From NCBI RefSeq assembly GCF_014333525.1, contig NZ_JACSCX010000003.1, positions 496,001 to 560,000 on the forward strand: 64,000 bases of DNA, written 5' to 3'. Position numbers and translations under genes: made by a program. The notes beneath the pieces are model-generated. The model saw only the letters and a list, made by a program, of their open reading frames with translations. It was not told the DNA's origin and made no database searches. Below, piece after piece: positions 18,364-27,343 of the stretch (positions within the stretch are counted from its first letter, which is position 1; every line of letters begins with the position of its first letter). This DNA is from Hymenobacter puniceus (GTDB lineage: Bacteria > Bacteroidota > Bacteroidia > Cytophagales > Hymenobacteraceae).

Positions 18364-19311
18364 ATGCCTTACCTTATTTTTGCGGCCATTGTAGCCGTAG
18401 TGCTCTTCCTGTTTTACCGCTATCTTACCGCTGATTCGCGCCGGAAGGCCGCCGCATTAGCCGAAGACTTTTCCGAGGGATGGCGCCAGATTCTTGCGGA
18501 GCGAGTTGCCTTCTACGGTTCGCTCACGCCCGTGGAAAAAAGCCGGTTTGAAAAGCGCCTGCAGGTATTTCTGGCCCAGACGCGCATCACCGGCATCCAG
18601 ACCGACATCGACGACACTACGCGGGTGCTGGTAGCCGCCTCGGCTGTAATTCCGGTATTTGGTTTCCCTGATTGGGAGTATGGCAACCTGAGCGAGGTGC
18701 TGGTAGTGCCTGATGCCTGGAAGGAACAGCAGGACCCCAACAAGGAAACTGCGCCGCTGGCTGGCACGCTGCTGGGCTCGGTGCGCAACTTCCAGACTTC
18801 GCACTACATGCACCTCTCGAAGGCCTCGCTGGAGCGTGGCTTTCAGGACTCGATGGACAAGCAGAACGTAGGCATTCATGAGTTTGCCCACCTGCTGGAT
18901 GAGGCCGACGGCGTGATTGATGGCGTGCCCGCCACGGTATTTCCGGCGGCGCTACGCCCGGAGTGGGAGGCCGTTATGGCGCGCGAAATTGCCGCCATCC
19001 GGGCCGGCCATTCAGAAATCAACGACTACGCCGGCACCAACGAGGCCGAGTTCTTTGCCGTCGTGACGGAGTACTTCTTTGAGAAGCCGGAGAAGCTGCA
19101 AGAGCACCATCCGGAGCTGTACGGCCTGCTGCTGCTGGCTTTCCGCCAGAATCCAAAGAGCCGCTTTCAGCGCTGGCGCATCGACCCGCGGCAGTGGCTA
19201 AAGACCCTGCGCAGCCGCCGCAAATTCGGCCGCAACGACCCATGCCCCTGCGGCAGCGGCAAGAAATATAAAGAGTGCCACATGCAGCAACACGCAGCGC
19301 AGGCCGCGTAG
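18364..19311 (+). CDS. MtfA-type zinc metallopeptidase with N-terminal membrane anchor and C-terminal SEC-C motif
   Basis: A 315-residue protein. Residues 2-18 form a hydrophobic anchor. The central domain matches MtfA (Mlc titration factor A) peptidases: zinc motif HEFAH (172-176) followed by LLDEADG, and the downstream acidic NEAEFFAVVTEYFFEKP. The last 30 residues contain a complete SEC-C motif, GRNDPCPCGSGKKYKECH, a zinc finger known from SecA. In E. coli MtfA is cytoplasmic and inactivates the repressor Mlc by binding it; here the anchor and SEC-C tail suggest a different partner. The gene is flanked by a phosphatase-like gene and an M2 peptidase gene on the same strand, with gaps of about 100-160 bp. 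Confidence 0.9.
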   Translation: MPYLIFAAIVAVVLFLFYRYLTADSRRKAAALAEDFSEGWRQILAERVAFYGSLTPVEKSRFEKRLQVFLAQTRITGIQTDIDDTTRVLVAASAVIPVFGFPDWEYGNLSEVLVVPDAWKEQQDPNKETAPLAGTLLGSVRNFQTSHYMHLSKASLERGFQDSMDKQNVGIHEFAHLLDEADGVIDGVPATVFPAALRPEWEAVMAREIAAIRAGHSEINDYAGTNEAEFFAVVTEYFFEKPEKLQEHHPELYGLLLLAFRQNPKSRFQRWRIDPRQWLKTLRSRRKFGRNDPCPCGSGKKYKECHMQQHAAQAA

Positions 19312-19363
19312 CGGCGCATTCGGTTAAGAATGGCCTGCTTAGGCCTGAACTGGAGCGTTGTTT

Positions 19364-19371
19364 TATCTTCG
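19364..19371 (+). promoter_or_regulatory. Probable -7 box TATCTTCG of M2 peptidase gene
   Basis: One mismatch from TAnnTTTG, 25 bases before the ATG at 19397. Motif match only. Confidence 0.4.
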
Positions 19372-19396
19372 TTCGATTTCCTGCTTTTCCAGCTCT

Positions 19397-21250
19397 ATGA
19401 AACGCTACTTCCTGCCCACCCTTACAGCGGCGGCTTTGCTGACGGCCTGCGCGCCCACTGCCCAAACGCCCACCGCCACCGCGCCCACGGCTACGCCCGA
19501 GCCGGCCACCCAGCCCGCCGTGCCCCGTTGGGATGAGCGGGCTGAAACCTTCCTTACGGCTTATTCTACCGAATATCAGCGCCTCTACACCCAGGCCACA
19601 GAGGCCGAGTGGCGCTCCAATACCCGCATTGTGCCCGGCGACACCAGCAACGCCGGCGCCACGGCCCGCGCCAACGAGCGGATGGCGGCCTTCACGGGTT
19701 CGGCGACCAATATCAAGGAGCTCCGGGAATTACTTGACCACAAAGACCAGCTCACGGAGCTGCAGGTGAAGCAGCTGCAAACGGCCCTCTACAACGCCGC
19801 CAACTCGCCCCAGACCATTGCCGACGTAGTGAAGCGCCGCATCAAGGCCGAAGCCGCCCAAACCGAAAAACTCTACGGCTTCGACTACAAATACGCCGGC
19901 AAATCGGTGACGACCAATGACCTGGACGAGCTGCTGCGCAAGGAAAAGAATCCGCTCAAGCGCCAGCAGATCTGGGAAGCCAGCAAGGAAATCGGCCCTA
20001 CACTCAAAGACGGCCTGCTGAATCTGCGCGACCTGCGCAACCAGACCGTGCAGGCCCTCGGCTACCCCGACTACTTCACTTACCAGGCCTCCGATTACGG
20101 CTTGAGCCGCGAGGAAATGCTGGCTTTGGTGCGCAAAATCAACACCGAGCTGCGGCCCCTGTACCGCGAACTGCACACCTACGCCCGCTACGAGCTGGCC
20201 AAAAAGTATGGCCAGAAGCAAGTTCCCGACTACCTGCCGGCTTCCTGGCTGCCCAACCGCTGGGGCCAGGACTGGAGCGCCATGGTGGACGTGAAGGGCC
20301 TCAACCTCGACCCCGTGCTAGCCAAGAAGGGCGCCGAGTGGCAGGTGAAGCAGGCCGAGCGGTTCTACCAGAGTCTGGGCTTTCCGGCCCTGCCGCCAGT
20401 GTTCTACGAGAAATCCAGCCTCTACCCGCTGCCGAAAGATGCGGCGTATAAGAAAAACAACCACGCCTCGGCCTGGCACATGGACCTCAACCAGGACGTG
20501 CGCAGTTTGATGAGTGTGGAAGGCAACACTGAGTGGTACGAAACCACCCACCACGAGCTGGGTCACATCTACTACTACCTCACCTACACCAACCCCGACG
20601 TGCCAGTGCTGTTGCGCGGCGGCGCCAACCGCGCCTACCACGAGGCCATGGGCAGTTTGATGGGGCTGGCGGCCACCCAGAAACCATTTCTAGCGGGCCT
20701 GGGCTTGGTAGATGCCAAGTCGAAAACCGACCAGACGCAGACGCTGCTCAAAGAAGCCCTCAACTATGCCACCTTCATTCCGTTTGCGTCGGGCGTGATG
20801 AGCGAGTGGGAAAACAGCTTCTACGCCGACAAGCTGCCCGCCGACCAGCTCAACGCGAAGTGGTGGGAGCTGGCCAAAAAGTATCAGGGCATTGTGCCGC
20901 CCACCCCGCGCGGCGAGCAGTACCTCGACCCGGCCACCAAAACCCACATCAACGACGACCCCGCGCAGTACTACGACTACGCCCTGAGCTACGTCATCCT
21001 GTTCCAGCTCCACGACCACATCAGCAAAAACATCCTCAAGCAGGACCCGCACGCCACCAACTACTACGGCAGCAAGGAAGTGGGCGCGTTTCTGGCTGAC
21101 ATCATGCGGCCCGGCGCCAGCAAAGACTGGCGTACCGTGCTGAAAGAGAAAACCGGCGAAGAACTTTCGGCCCGCGCCATGGTAAAATACTTCCAGCCCC
21201 TGATGGCCTACCTGAAAGAGCAGAACAAGGGCCGCAAATACACCATGTAG
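19397..21250 (+). CDS. M2-family (angiotensin-converting-enzyme-like) peptidyl-dipeptidase lipoprotein
   Basis: The ATG at 19397 gives 617 residues with a lipoprotein signal, lipobox LTAC (Cys 18), followed by a Pro/Thr/Ala-rich linker. The zinc motif HELGH is at 386-390 within TTHHELGHIYYY, with the third ligand expected in NRAYHEAMGSLMG. WHMDLNQDVR and the C-terminal EWENSFYAD region fit the largely helical M2 fold. These enzymes remove C-terminal dipeptides and probably recycle peptides in the periplasm. Length is normal for bacterial M2 enzymes. A strong terminator follows the stop by 37 bp, so it is a single-gene unit. Confidence 0.93.
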   Translation: MKRYFLPTLTAAALLTACAPTAQTPTATAPTATPEPATQPAVPRWDERAETFLTAYSTEYQRLYTQATEAEWRSNTRIVPGDTSNAGATARANERMAAFTGSATNIKELRELLDHKDQLTELQVKQLQTALYNAANSPQTIADVVKRRIKAEAAQTEKLYGFDYKYAGKSVTTNDLDELLRKEKNPLKRQQIWEASKEIGPTLKDGLLNLRDLRNQTVQALGYPDYFTYQASDYGLSREEMLALVRKINTELRPLYRELHTYARYELAKKYGQKQVPDYLPASWLPNRWGQDWSAMVDVKGLNLDPVLAKKGAEWQVKQAERFYQSLGFPALPPVFYEKSSLYPLPKDAAYKKNNHASAWHMDLNQDVRSLMSVEGNTEWYETTHHELGHIYYYLTYTNPDVPVLLRGGANRAYHEAMGSLMGLAATQKPFLAGLGLVDAKSKTDQTQTLLKEALNYATFIPFASGVMSEWENSFYADKLPADQLNAKWWELAKKYQGIVPPTPRGEQYLDPATKTHINDDPAQYYDYALSYVILFQLHDHISKNILKQDPHATNYYGSKEVGAFLADIMRPGASKDWRTVLKEKTGEELSARAMVKYFQPLMAYLKEQNKGRKYTM

Positions 21251-21287
21251 CCAGGAGCAGCAGCTGCCCGGCTATATTCGACAAGCT

Positions 21288-21320
21288 AAAACGGCGTTGG
21301 ACTCAGTCCAACGCCGTTTT
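21288..21320 (+). terminator. Intrinsic terminator after M2 peptidase gene
   Basis: AAAACGGCGTTGGACT pairs with AGTCCAACGCCGTTTT across a single-base loop, followed by CTTAAT. The stem is perfect over 16 bp and its A/T ends make it potentially bidirectional. Confidence 0.85.
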
Positions 21321-21396
21321 CTTAATAAGACAATGCACAGCGTCATTCTTATTGGCGCCACCTTTTCTATTGTCGAGAGAGTAAAATCCAGATTCT

Positions 21397-22257
21397 ATGA
21401 CTTTCCTTTCAAGCGCCATACGGCTGATGCTGGCCGCAGCCTTAGTTACGTGCTTTCCTCTGGCAGTATCCGCTCAAAATGCCGCCTCAGTTAGCAATGC
21501 CCTAACCATCGGACAGACGTTTACGCTGAACTCGCGGGTGCTCAGCGAAACGCGCCGTATCAACGTGTATCTGCCGGCCGGCTATGCCGAGCAGGGTACA
21601 GAACGGTTGCCGGTGCTGTACATGCCGGATGGTGGAATGGGAGAGGATTTTCTGCACGTAGCGGGCTTGATGCAGGTACTGATCGGCAATGGCACGATGC
21701 GGCCGTTTCTGCTGGTGGGCATCGAAAATACCGAGCGCCGCCGCGACCTGACCGGCCCTACTACCAATGAAAAAGACAAGAAGATAGCGCCTCGCGTAGG
21801 CGGCTCAGTGGCCTTTCGGCAGTTTCTGCGCACCGAACTGATGCCCGAAATCAAGCGCCGCTACCGCACTACCGACGAAAAGGCCATTGTGGGCGAGTCG
21901 TTGGCGGGGCTATTCGTGGTGGAAACCCTGTTTCTGGAACCCGACCTATTCGATACCTACCTAGCCTTCGACCCCAGCCTGTGGTGGAACAACGAACTGC
22001 TGGTGCAGCAGGTGCCAGCTCTGCTAGCCGCATATAAGGGAAGCCCTAAAACGCTGTTACTGGCCACCAGCAATGAGCCTGAAATTGTGGCCGGAACCGG
22101 CCGCCTGACCCGCGCCTTGCAAGCATCTGCCAACCAAGTCATCAGTTGGAACTACGTGCCCATGCCGCAGGAAACCCACCTGACTATCTATCACCCGGCC
22201 GCCCTCCACGCCTTCAGAGCCGTGTTCAAGCCCCGGCCGGCGGTGCCCGCTAAGTAG
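21397..22257 (+). CDS. Secreted alpha/beta-hydrolase esterase (PF00756 type)
   Basis: A 286-residue protein with a signal peptide ending at AVSAQ (about residue 27). INVYLPAGY and PVLYMPDGGMGEDF are typical of the esterase D/Fes/IroE group; the nucleophile elbow is GESLAG with Ser168; a late His in ETHLTIYHPAALH completes the expected triad. Relatives act on siderophore, feruloyl or acetyl esters; nothing here identifies the substrate. It is convergent with the GAF-domain gene, 12 bp apart, with no clear terminator between them. Confidence 0.85.
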   Translation: MTFLSSAIRLMLAAALVTCFPLAVSAQNAASVSNALTIGQTFTLNSRVLSETRRINVYLPAGYAEQGTERLPVLYMPDGGMGEDFLHVAGLMQVLIGNGTMRPFLLVGIENTERRRDLTGPTTNEKDKKIAPRVGGSVAFRQFLRTELMPEIKRRYRTTDEKAIVGESLAGLFVVETLFLEPDLFDTYLAFDPSLWWNNELLVQQVPALLAAYKGSPKTLLLATSNEPEIVAGTGRLTRALQASANQVISWNYVPMPQETHLTIYHPAALHAFRAVFKPRPAVPAK

Positions 22258-22269
22258 GCCCGGCGCTGA

Positions 22270-22989
22270 CTAGGCTGCCTTGGACAAGTCTGCCATTCGC
22301 CGGTCCAATACTTTCGTCACGCTCTTGAGGCGGCGCTGCACTAAAGCCAGCACGTCCTCGTCGTCGAGGTCGATGCGGCCGTTGCGGGAAGTGAGGTAGC
22401 GGGCCAGAGCAGCGTTTTCGTCGAGGTTCTCAGCTAGTTCTTCCTGCGCGGCTTCCCAGACGGCGGGCTGCTGCGAGTTGAGATACTTTAGCCGCAGTTC
22501 AATTGTGCGGCTTACCAGTCCGGCCAACTCCGTCAACACCCCTGTTTCCACCGGCGACAGGCCGCGGGCTTCGCGCCCGATTACAGCCAGCATCCCGATG
22601 CGGGAGCCATCAGGCATGCGCAAGGCCGAGCCGGCGTAGAAGTTCAGCCCCAGGGCCTGCGCCACATCAGTGCTGATCAGGCTGCAACTCTGCGCCGAAT
22701 AGTCGCCTGTTACCACAGGTGTATCCAACAGGATAGCGGCCGAGCACATACTGTCGCCGCGCACGAGGCCGGGTACGCCCTCGGCCCCGGTTAGAGCTTT
22801 GAAGTGCACATAGTCGTCATCTACCAGGGAAATCAGCGAAATGGGAGTGTTAAACAGCTGGGCCGACCACGCTACGTAGTCGTCAAAAATCGGCTCAGCA
22901 GTGGTATTTACAATCTGGTAATGATGGAGCGTCCGCAGGCGCGCCGCCTCATTTTCAGGAATCAAGGACTTTGGAAATTCTAGCGACAT
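22270..22989 (-). CDS. GAF-domain protein
   Basis: A 239-residue soluble protein. Residues about 25-175 form one GAF domain: LFNTPISLISLVDDDYVHFKA, DSMCSAAILLDTPVV, FYAGSALRMPDGSRIGMLAVI. A helical tail follows (LKYLNSQQPAVWEAAQEELAENLDEN to RRLKSVTKVLDRRMADL) that may form a coiled coil. There is no histidine kinase, GGDEF or HTH output domain, so it is probably a free-standing sensor or dimerisation module. It lies 9 bp downstream of the pirin gene and is almost certainly cotranscribed with it. Confidence 0.85.
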   Translation of the reverse strand: MSLEFPKSLIPENEAARLRTLHHYQIVNTTAEPIFDDYVAWSAQLFNTPISLISLVDDDYVHFKALTGAEGVPGLVRGDSMCSAAILLDTPVVTGDYSAQSCSLISTDVAQALGLNFYAGSALRMPDGSRIGMLAVIGREARGLSPVETGVLTELAGLVSRTIELRLKYLNSQQPAVWEAAQEELAENLDENAALARYLTSRNGRIDLDDEDVLALVQRRLKSVTKVLDRRMADLSKAA

Positions 22990-22998
22990 GCCGTAAGG

Positions 22999-23718
22999 TT
23001 AATAGTTGGCTTCACTGCCGGGCAGGTCGATGAGGATAAACTGGGCATCCTTGGTGGCTCGGATTTCCAGCACATGCTGGTCGGTGGCCCGGATCTGGTC
23101 ATTGGCTCCAATGTCCACGCCATTAACGTAAAGTGTGCCTTCTTTTACGTAAAGGAAAGTGTTGCGAATAGGAAACGTCTTGAACGTAACCGTTTTATCT
23201 TCTCCCAGATTGCACCAGTATACAGTGCTGTTGGAATTCATATACACAACGTCTTCCAGCACTTTTTGGCCGGACACCAGTGGCACCAACTCGTTTTTTG
23301 TATCCAGAAAGTCGACGTCCTTCTGCTCATAGCTGGAGGCCAGCCCCTTTTGGTTAGGCAAAAACCACAGCTGATAGATGTGCGCTGCCTTATCGGTATC
23401 GTTGAGTTCGGAATGAGCCAGACCAGTGCCAGCTGTCATGCGCTGCACTTCTCCTTTTTTGATGGTTGCCTTATTGCCCATCGTATCCTGGTGAGTTAGC
23501 TCACCCTCTAATACCAGCGTCACGATTTCCATTTCCGAGTGTGGGTGCTGCGGAAAGCCTGATTTTCCCTGAATGGTATCGTCGTTGAAAACCCGCAACG
23601 GACCGAAGTGCACGTTCTGTGGATCATAATAATCGGCGAAGCTGAAGAGGAAGTAGCTGCTAAGCCATTGAACAGGGGCAGCGTGGTGGCGGTCTGTGGC
23701 TGGAATAATTTGAAGCAT
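22999..23718 (-). CDS. Pirin family protein
   Basis: The ATG at 23718 gives 238 residues. The N-terminal cupin carries the pirin signature: DDTIQGKSGFPQHPHSEMEI, then GEVQRMTAGTGLAHSELN, supplying the metal-binding His/Glu set. The C-terminal cupin is shorter, as in YhaK-type pirins. Members bind iron and some act as quercetin 2,3-dioxygenases, but the physiological role is usually unknown. An in-frame codon at 23760 gives a longer N-terminus without homology-like sequence, so I prefer 23718. The gene heads a pirin-GAF operon. Confidence 0.9.
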   Translation of the reverse strand: MLQIIPATDRHHAAPVQWLSSYFLFSFADYYDPQNVHFGPLRVFNDDTIQGKSGFPQHPHSEMEIVTLVLEGELTHQDTMGNKATIKKGEVQRMTAGTGLAHSELNDTDKAAHIYQLWFLPNQKGLASSYEQKDVDFLDTKNELVPLVSGQKVLEDVVYMNSNSTVYWCNLGEDKTVTFKTFPIRNTFLYVKEGTLYVNGVDIGANDQIRATDQHVLEIRATKDAQFILIDLPGSEANY

Positions 23719-23811
23719 GGCGGGAGAAAACAGGTTGGTACATGCACGTACGCATCCCACTCCCGGGAAGTTGATATGTAGCCGTCAGGCGCTGGAGCTT
23801 AGGCTTTTAAA

Positions 23812-23853
23812 AAAATGAACCGGGCTTCCCTTATGGGAAGCCCGGTTCATTTT
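23812..23853. terminator. Bidirectional terminator hairpin
   Basis: AAAATGAACCGGGCTTCCC and GGGAAGCCCGGTTCATTTT form a 19-bp stem with a four-base loop. It lies about 30 bp downstream of the XRE/S24 regulator stop (minus strand) and just upstream of the pirin gene, so it mainly insulates the pirin operon from the regulator. Confidence 0.9.
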
Positions 23854-23882
23854 GTAGAGGTCACAGATGACAGCTGGCCAGC

Positions 23883-24689
23883 TTACACTTTTTTCATCGT
23901 TGAGACCTGCTGCTGCAAGTCCAGAACAATGCTAGCCAGACGGTTCAAGGAGAGGTCAGCAATCGGGAAGGTGCTGCTGATATAGGCTTTGGCTTCCCAG
24001 ATTTCCACTACGTCTTCTACGTCAATCTCGTAAGGAGAGTAGACCGGGTTATCGGAGTGGAGGGCCAGCATGGCGCCTTCCTTAAGGCGGTTGAATACGC
24101 GCTTAAAGACGATGCCCTCTTTGCTGCTCACCACAATGCAGGGCGTACCATCCTTGAGGCTCATCCAGTCATCAATGTAGCGGCCCACAATAACGGTGCC
24201 GCTGGCAATGGGCAGCATGGAGTCGCCGGCAATTTCGAAGGCGCGGTAAGTACCGGTGGTGCCCAGCATGGGCAGACGAAACTTAGGCAGCTCCTCCAGA
24301 TACTCCGGGTCGGCGTAGCCATTGAGGTAGCCGGCCGCTGCCTTCTGTGGTACCAGCTCAATATTTTCGTTCTGCTCTTTATCAACGGTAAGCGCCAGAA
24401 TACGCAGGCTACCGCCGGGACGGGTAGGGGTAGTGCCAGGCGTACCGGACGCTTCCAGCTGACGGACAGCCGCTTTGGCGTTCTTTTTCTTGCTAAAGTC
24501 GGTAGTGACCAGCTGGTCGAGCGAAATGCCGAATAGCCGGGCCATATTGACCAGGGTTGTGAGCTTTGGTTCGGCACGGCCTTCCTCGTAGGCGCCTACC
24601 AAGGAACGCTTGATACCCAGTTTTTCGGCCATCTGGGCCTGCGTCAGGGCCAGTTCGCGCCGCCAGAATTTGAGGTTTGTGTTAATCAT
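23883..24689 (-). CDS. XRE-family regulator with S24 (LexA/CI-like) C-terminal domain
   Basis: A 268-residue protein. Residues 5-62 are an XRE helix-turn-helix (LALTQAQMAEKLGIKRSLVG, then EPKLTTLVNMARLFGIS). After a linker rich in Pro/Thr, the C-terminal half is S24-like: EIAGDSMLPIASGTVIVG carries the nucleophilic-Ser position and GIVFKRVFNR the Lys position. Related Bacteroidota proteins act as transcription factors, and the peptidase site may mainly serve dimerisation. No clear Ala-Gly cleavage site stands out in the linker. Its own promoter is probable at 24749-24742. Targets are unknown; no phage genes are nearby. Confidence 0.88.
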   Translation of the reverse strand: MINTNLKFWRRELALTQAQMAEKLGIKRSLVGAYEEGRAEPKLTTLVNMARLFGISLDQLVTTDFSKKKNAKAAVRQLEASGTPGTTPTRPGGSLRILALTVDKEQNENIELVPQKAAAGYLNGYADPEYLEELPKFRLPMLGTTGTYRAFEIAGDSMLPIASGTVIVGRYIDDWMSLKDGTPCIVVSSKEGIVFKRVFNRLKEGAMLALHSDNPVYSPYEIDVEDVVEIWEAKAYISSTFPIADLSLNRLASIVLDLQQQVSTMKKV

Positions 24690-24741
24690 GTCGCAGGGGG
24701 AGCCAGGTAACAGGCTTCAACGGTAAAGAATAACCGGCTCA

Positions 24742-24749
24742 CGAAGATA
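24742..24749 (-). promoter_or_regulatory. Probable -7 box TATCTTCG of XRE/S24 gene
   Basis: Minus-strand TATCTTCG, one mismatch from TAnnTTTG, 52 bases before the start codon. Motif match only. Confidence 0.4.
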
Positions 24750-24816
24750 CGAACCCATCTACGCGAATACTAATTCAATTAGCTGAAATTTTTAGCAAAT
24801 TTTTTCTGTAACGCAA

Positions 24817-24917
24817 AGTGGCACTCCGCGCAGAAGCAAAGCGAGTAGTTGGCACCACGCCGCTGGCCCACGCGAAGGCATACTCGCTTCCTTCGTGCGC
24901 GGAGTGCCACTCCGCGC
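24817..24917. repeat. Palindromic repeat with GGCACTCCGCGC arms
   Basis: Arms 24817-24847 and 24881-24911 (31 bp) pair with about five mismatches. A second, shorter palindrome at 24897-24917 (GCGCGGAGTG and CACTCCGCGC) overlaps the right arm. It ends 8 bp short of the recQ stop codon. It shares the GTAGCGCG core with repeats at 38.9 and 50.9 kb. Confidence 0.75.
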
Positions 24918-24925
24918 TACTGCGG

Positions 24926-27181
24926 CTACTCGCCCTTCAGCTTCTTGAAATACATCAAAGCCAGGCGCAGGCGAAAGTAGTCGTACTTCTCGCGCAGGTG
25001 GTCGAACAGGTCGCGTAGCAGGGGGCCGCCGCCAAGCTGCGCCTGCGCCGTCTGGATTTCGGCCAAGGCCTCCGGGGTGAGAAAGTCGCTGATGCGCAAG
25101 TCCTGGCCACTGGCGTAGCAGGTAGTTAGGTGAGTTTGTATGGTGGAGGCGGCTAGGCCGCGGCGCTCGGCAATGGCTTCCACGCTCAGCCCCATGCGGT
25201 GCAGCTGAAACGAGGTTTCGGCGGTACTGCCGGCTTCAGTGTTGGCTTCGCGCTTGCGGGCCAGGCGGGGCGCACCCGGGTCGTCGGGGTCGAGGCTGGC
25301 CAGCGGCAGCGCGTCCTCGTCCAGCTCAGCCAGGGCAGCGGGGTTGCCACCGTGTGCAAGCACCTCCCGAATAAACGCTTCGCCGTAGGTGTCGAACTTC
25401 TTCATGCCCACGCCCGAAATGCTCAGCATAGCCACCCGATTGATGGGGCGCTCCTGGGCCATTTCCTGCAGCGTGGCATCCGTGAAGATGACGTACGGCG
25501 GCACGCCCTGCTCGTCGGCGATGCGCTTGCGCAAGCTGCGCAGGGCTTCGAACAGCTGCGCTTCGCGGCTGGCGGGCGCGGCGGCTGCGGCCGCGGCTTT
25601 GCGGCCCCGGGTGGGTTTTTCGGCTTTCTCGGAAGGCTGGAATTTTTTGAGCGCCAACGGCCGCTGGCCCTGCAGCACCTCGCGGCCCAGGTCCGTGATT
25701 TTCAGCGCGTAGCCTTCTTCGTAAGCAATGTATAGCAAGCCATCATTCAGCATTTGATGAATGTAGCTGTACCAGTCGAGGTAGGGCAGGTCGGAGCCGG
25801 CGCCGTAGGTTTTGATCTGGTCGTAGCCACCCGACAGCACGGCTTGGTTGCGCATACCGCGCAGCACGTCAATCAGCAGGCCAATGCCGGCCCGCTCGCG
25901 CATACGCACCACCGCCGACAGCGCCTTCTGGGCAATGAGGCTGCCGTCGAAGGTAGTGGGTGGGTTGCGGCAGATGTCGCAGTTGCCGCAGTCGGTGGCC
26001 AGGGTTTCGCCGAAGTAGTTGAGCAGGATTTTGCGGCGGCAACTGGCGGCCTCGGCAAACTGCTGCATACGCTCCAGCTTGGTGAGGTTGAGCTGGGTGA
26101 GCTGCGGATTGTCCTTGGAAAGCATCTCGCGCAGCTGCATTACATCAGCGAAGCTATAGAACAGCACGGCCGTGGCCGGAGTGCCGTCGCGGCCGCCGCG
26201 CCCGATTTCCTGGTAGTAGCCCTCGATGTTCTTGGGCAGGTTGTAGTGAATCACCCAGCGCACATTGCTCTTGTCGATGCCCATGCCGAAGGCAATAGTG
26301 GCCACAATCACCTGCAGATCATCTTTCAGGAAGCCTTCCTGCACCACGCTGCGCTGGTTGGGCGTGAGGCCGGCGTGGTAGAAACCGGCCTTGATGCCCT
26401 TGGCCTGAATCTTCTGAGTGAGGGTTTCGCACTGCTTGCGCGAGAGGCAGTAGATGATGCCGGCCTCGCCGGGGTGGCGGCCCAGAAAGTCGAGGATGCC
26501 GCCTACGCGGTCCTGGCCGGGGCGCACAATCAGGTTGAGGTTGGGCCTATCGAAGCTGGAGAGGAACACCTGCGGCTCGCGCATGCGCAGCTGCAGCTGG
26601 ATGTCGCGCTGGGTGAGGCGGTCGGCGGTAGCGGTGAGGGCAATGATGGGTACCTGCGGAAACTGCTCACGCAGCACCCGCAGCTGGGTGTACTCGGGCC
26701 GAAAATCGTGGCCCCAGGAACTGATACAGTGGGCTTCGTCGATGGCGAACATGCTGATGCGCATGCGCTTGAGAAACTGCAGAAACCCGTCGGAAAGCAG
26801 TTTCTCGGGCGAAACGTAGAGCAGCTTCATGTAGCCGTTGAGGCAGTCGCCGCAGATGGCGTTCTGTTCACTCTGGCCCACGCTGCTGTTGATGTAGGCC
26901 GCCGAAATGCCGTTGGCTTTCAGGGCTTCCACCTGGTCTTTCATCAGCGCAATCAGCGGCGATACTACCACGCATACACCTTCGCTAACGACGGCCGGAA
27001 TCTGAAAGCACACCGACTTGCCACCGCCGGTGGGCATGAGCACCACCGTGTCGCGCCCGCCCAGAATGCTCTTGATAATGTCTTCCTGCATGGGCCGGAA
27101 GGTATCGTAGCCATAGTATTGCTTGAGGACCTTGCGGGCAGAGGCGAGCGTAGGGGCGAGGGGTTCGGTAGCGAATAACAT
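24926..27181 (-). CDS. recQ: ATP-dependent DNA helicase RecQ
   Basis: A 751-residue protein with superfamily 2 motifs: MPTGGGKSVCFQIP, DEAHCISSWGHDFRPEY, ALTATAD, and the late motif QEIGRGGRDG. The RecQ zinc domain shows CRRKILLNYFGE then CGNCDIC. An HRDC domain lies at about 550-630, and the C-terminus (about 660-750) has an extra helix-turn-helix-like helicase-associated region (LSVEAIAERRGLAASTIQTH). It unwinds DNA 3' to 5' in recombination and replication restart. It is longer than E. coli RecQ (about 610) because of the C-terminal extension, which is common in Bacteroidota. A -7 box 4 nt upstream of the ATG predicts a leaderless message. Confidence 0.96.
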   Translation of the reverse strand: MLFATEPLAPTLASARKVLKQYYGYDTFRPMQEDIIKSILGGRDTVVLMPTGGGKSVCFQIPAVVSEGVCVVVSPLIALMKDQVEALKANGISAAYINSSVGQSEQNAICGDCLNGYMKLLYVSPEKLLSDGFLQFLKRMRISMFAIDEAHCISSWGHDFRPEYTQLRVLREQFPQVPIIALTATADRLTQRDIQLQLRMREPQVFLSSFDRPNLNLIVRPGQDRVGGILDFLGRHPGEAGIIYCLSRKQCETLTQKIQAKGIKAGFYHAGLTPNQRSVVQEGFLKDDLQVIVATIAFGMGIDKSNVRWVIHYNLPKNIEGYYQEIGRGGRDGTPATAVLFYSFADVMQLREMLSKDNPQLTQLNLTKLERMQQFAEAASCRRKILLNYFGETLATDCGNCDICRNPPTTFDGSLIAQKALSAVVRMRERAGIGLLIDVLRGMRNQAVLSGGYDQIKTYGAGSDLPYLDWYSYIHQMLNDGLLYIAYEEGYALKITDLGREVLQGQRPLALKKFQPSEKAEKPTRGRKAAAAAAAPASREAQLFEALRSLRKRIADEQGVPPYVIFTDATLQEMAQERPINRVAMLSISGVGMKKFDTYGEAFIREVLAHGGNPAALAELDEDALPLASLDPDDPGAPRLARKREANTEAGSTAETSFQLHRMGLSVEAIAERRGLAASTIQTHLTTCYASGQDLRISDFLTPEALAEIQTAQAQLGGGPLLRDLFDHLREKYDYFRLRLALMYFKKLKGE

Positions 27182-27185
27182 CAGG

Positions 27186-27193
27186 CAAAAATA
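27186..27193 (-). promoter_or_regulatory. -7 box TATTTTTG abutting the recQ start codon
   Basis: Minus-strand TATTTTTG fits TAnnTTTG. Only four bases separate it from the ATG, so transcription would begin at or next to the start codon. Confidence 0.55.
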
Positions 27194-27343
27194 CGACGCA
27201 GCAGAGGGACTTGAAGCTTGAAGGTAACCACATCAGGGCGGAAATGGTGCATGGCACCGGCCGAATCCTGCACGGCCATGCGAGATAGATATGCGTAAGA
27301 CTACCCGTGCCAACGGCTCATCTCTCACCAATACACACTTGTT

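Noticed and set aside
23883-24689. Prophage CI repressor
   Set aside because: No phage genes, integrase or attachment site are nearby; stand-alone XRE/S24 regulators are common in Bacteroidota.
25754-27178. A 474-codon plus-strand frame opposite recQ
   Set aside because: recQ motifs on the other strand are complete; the plus-strand product has no recognisable domain.
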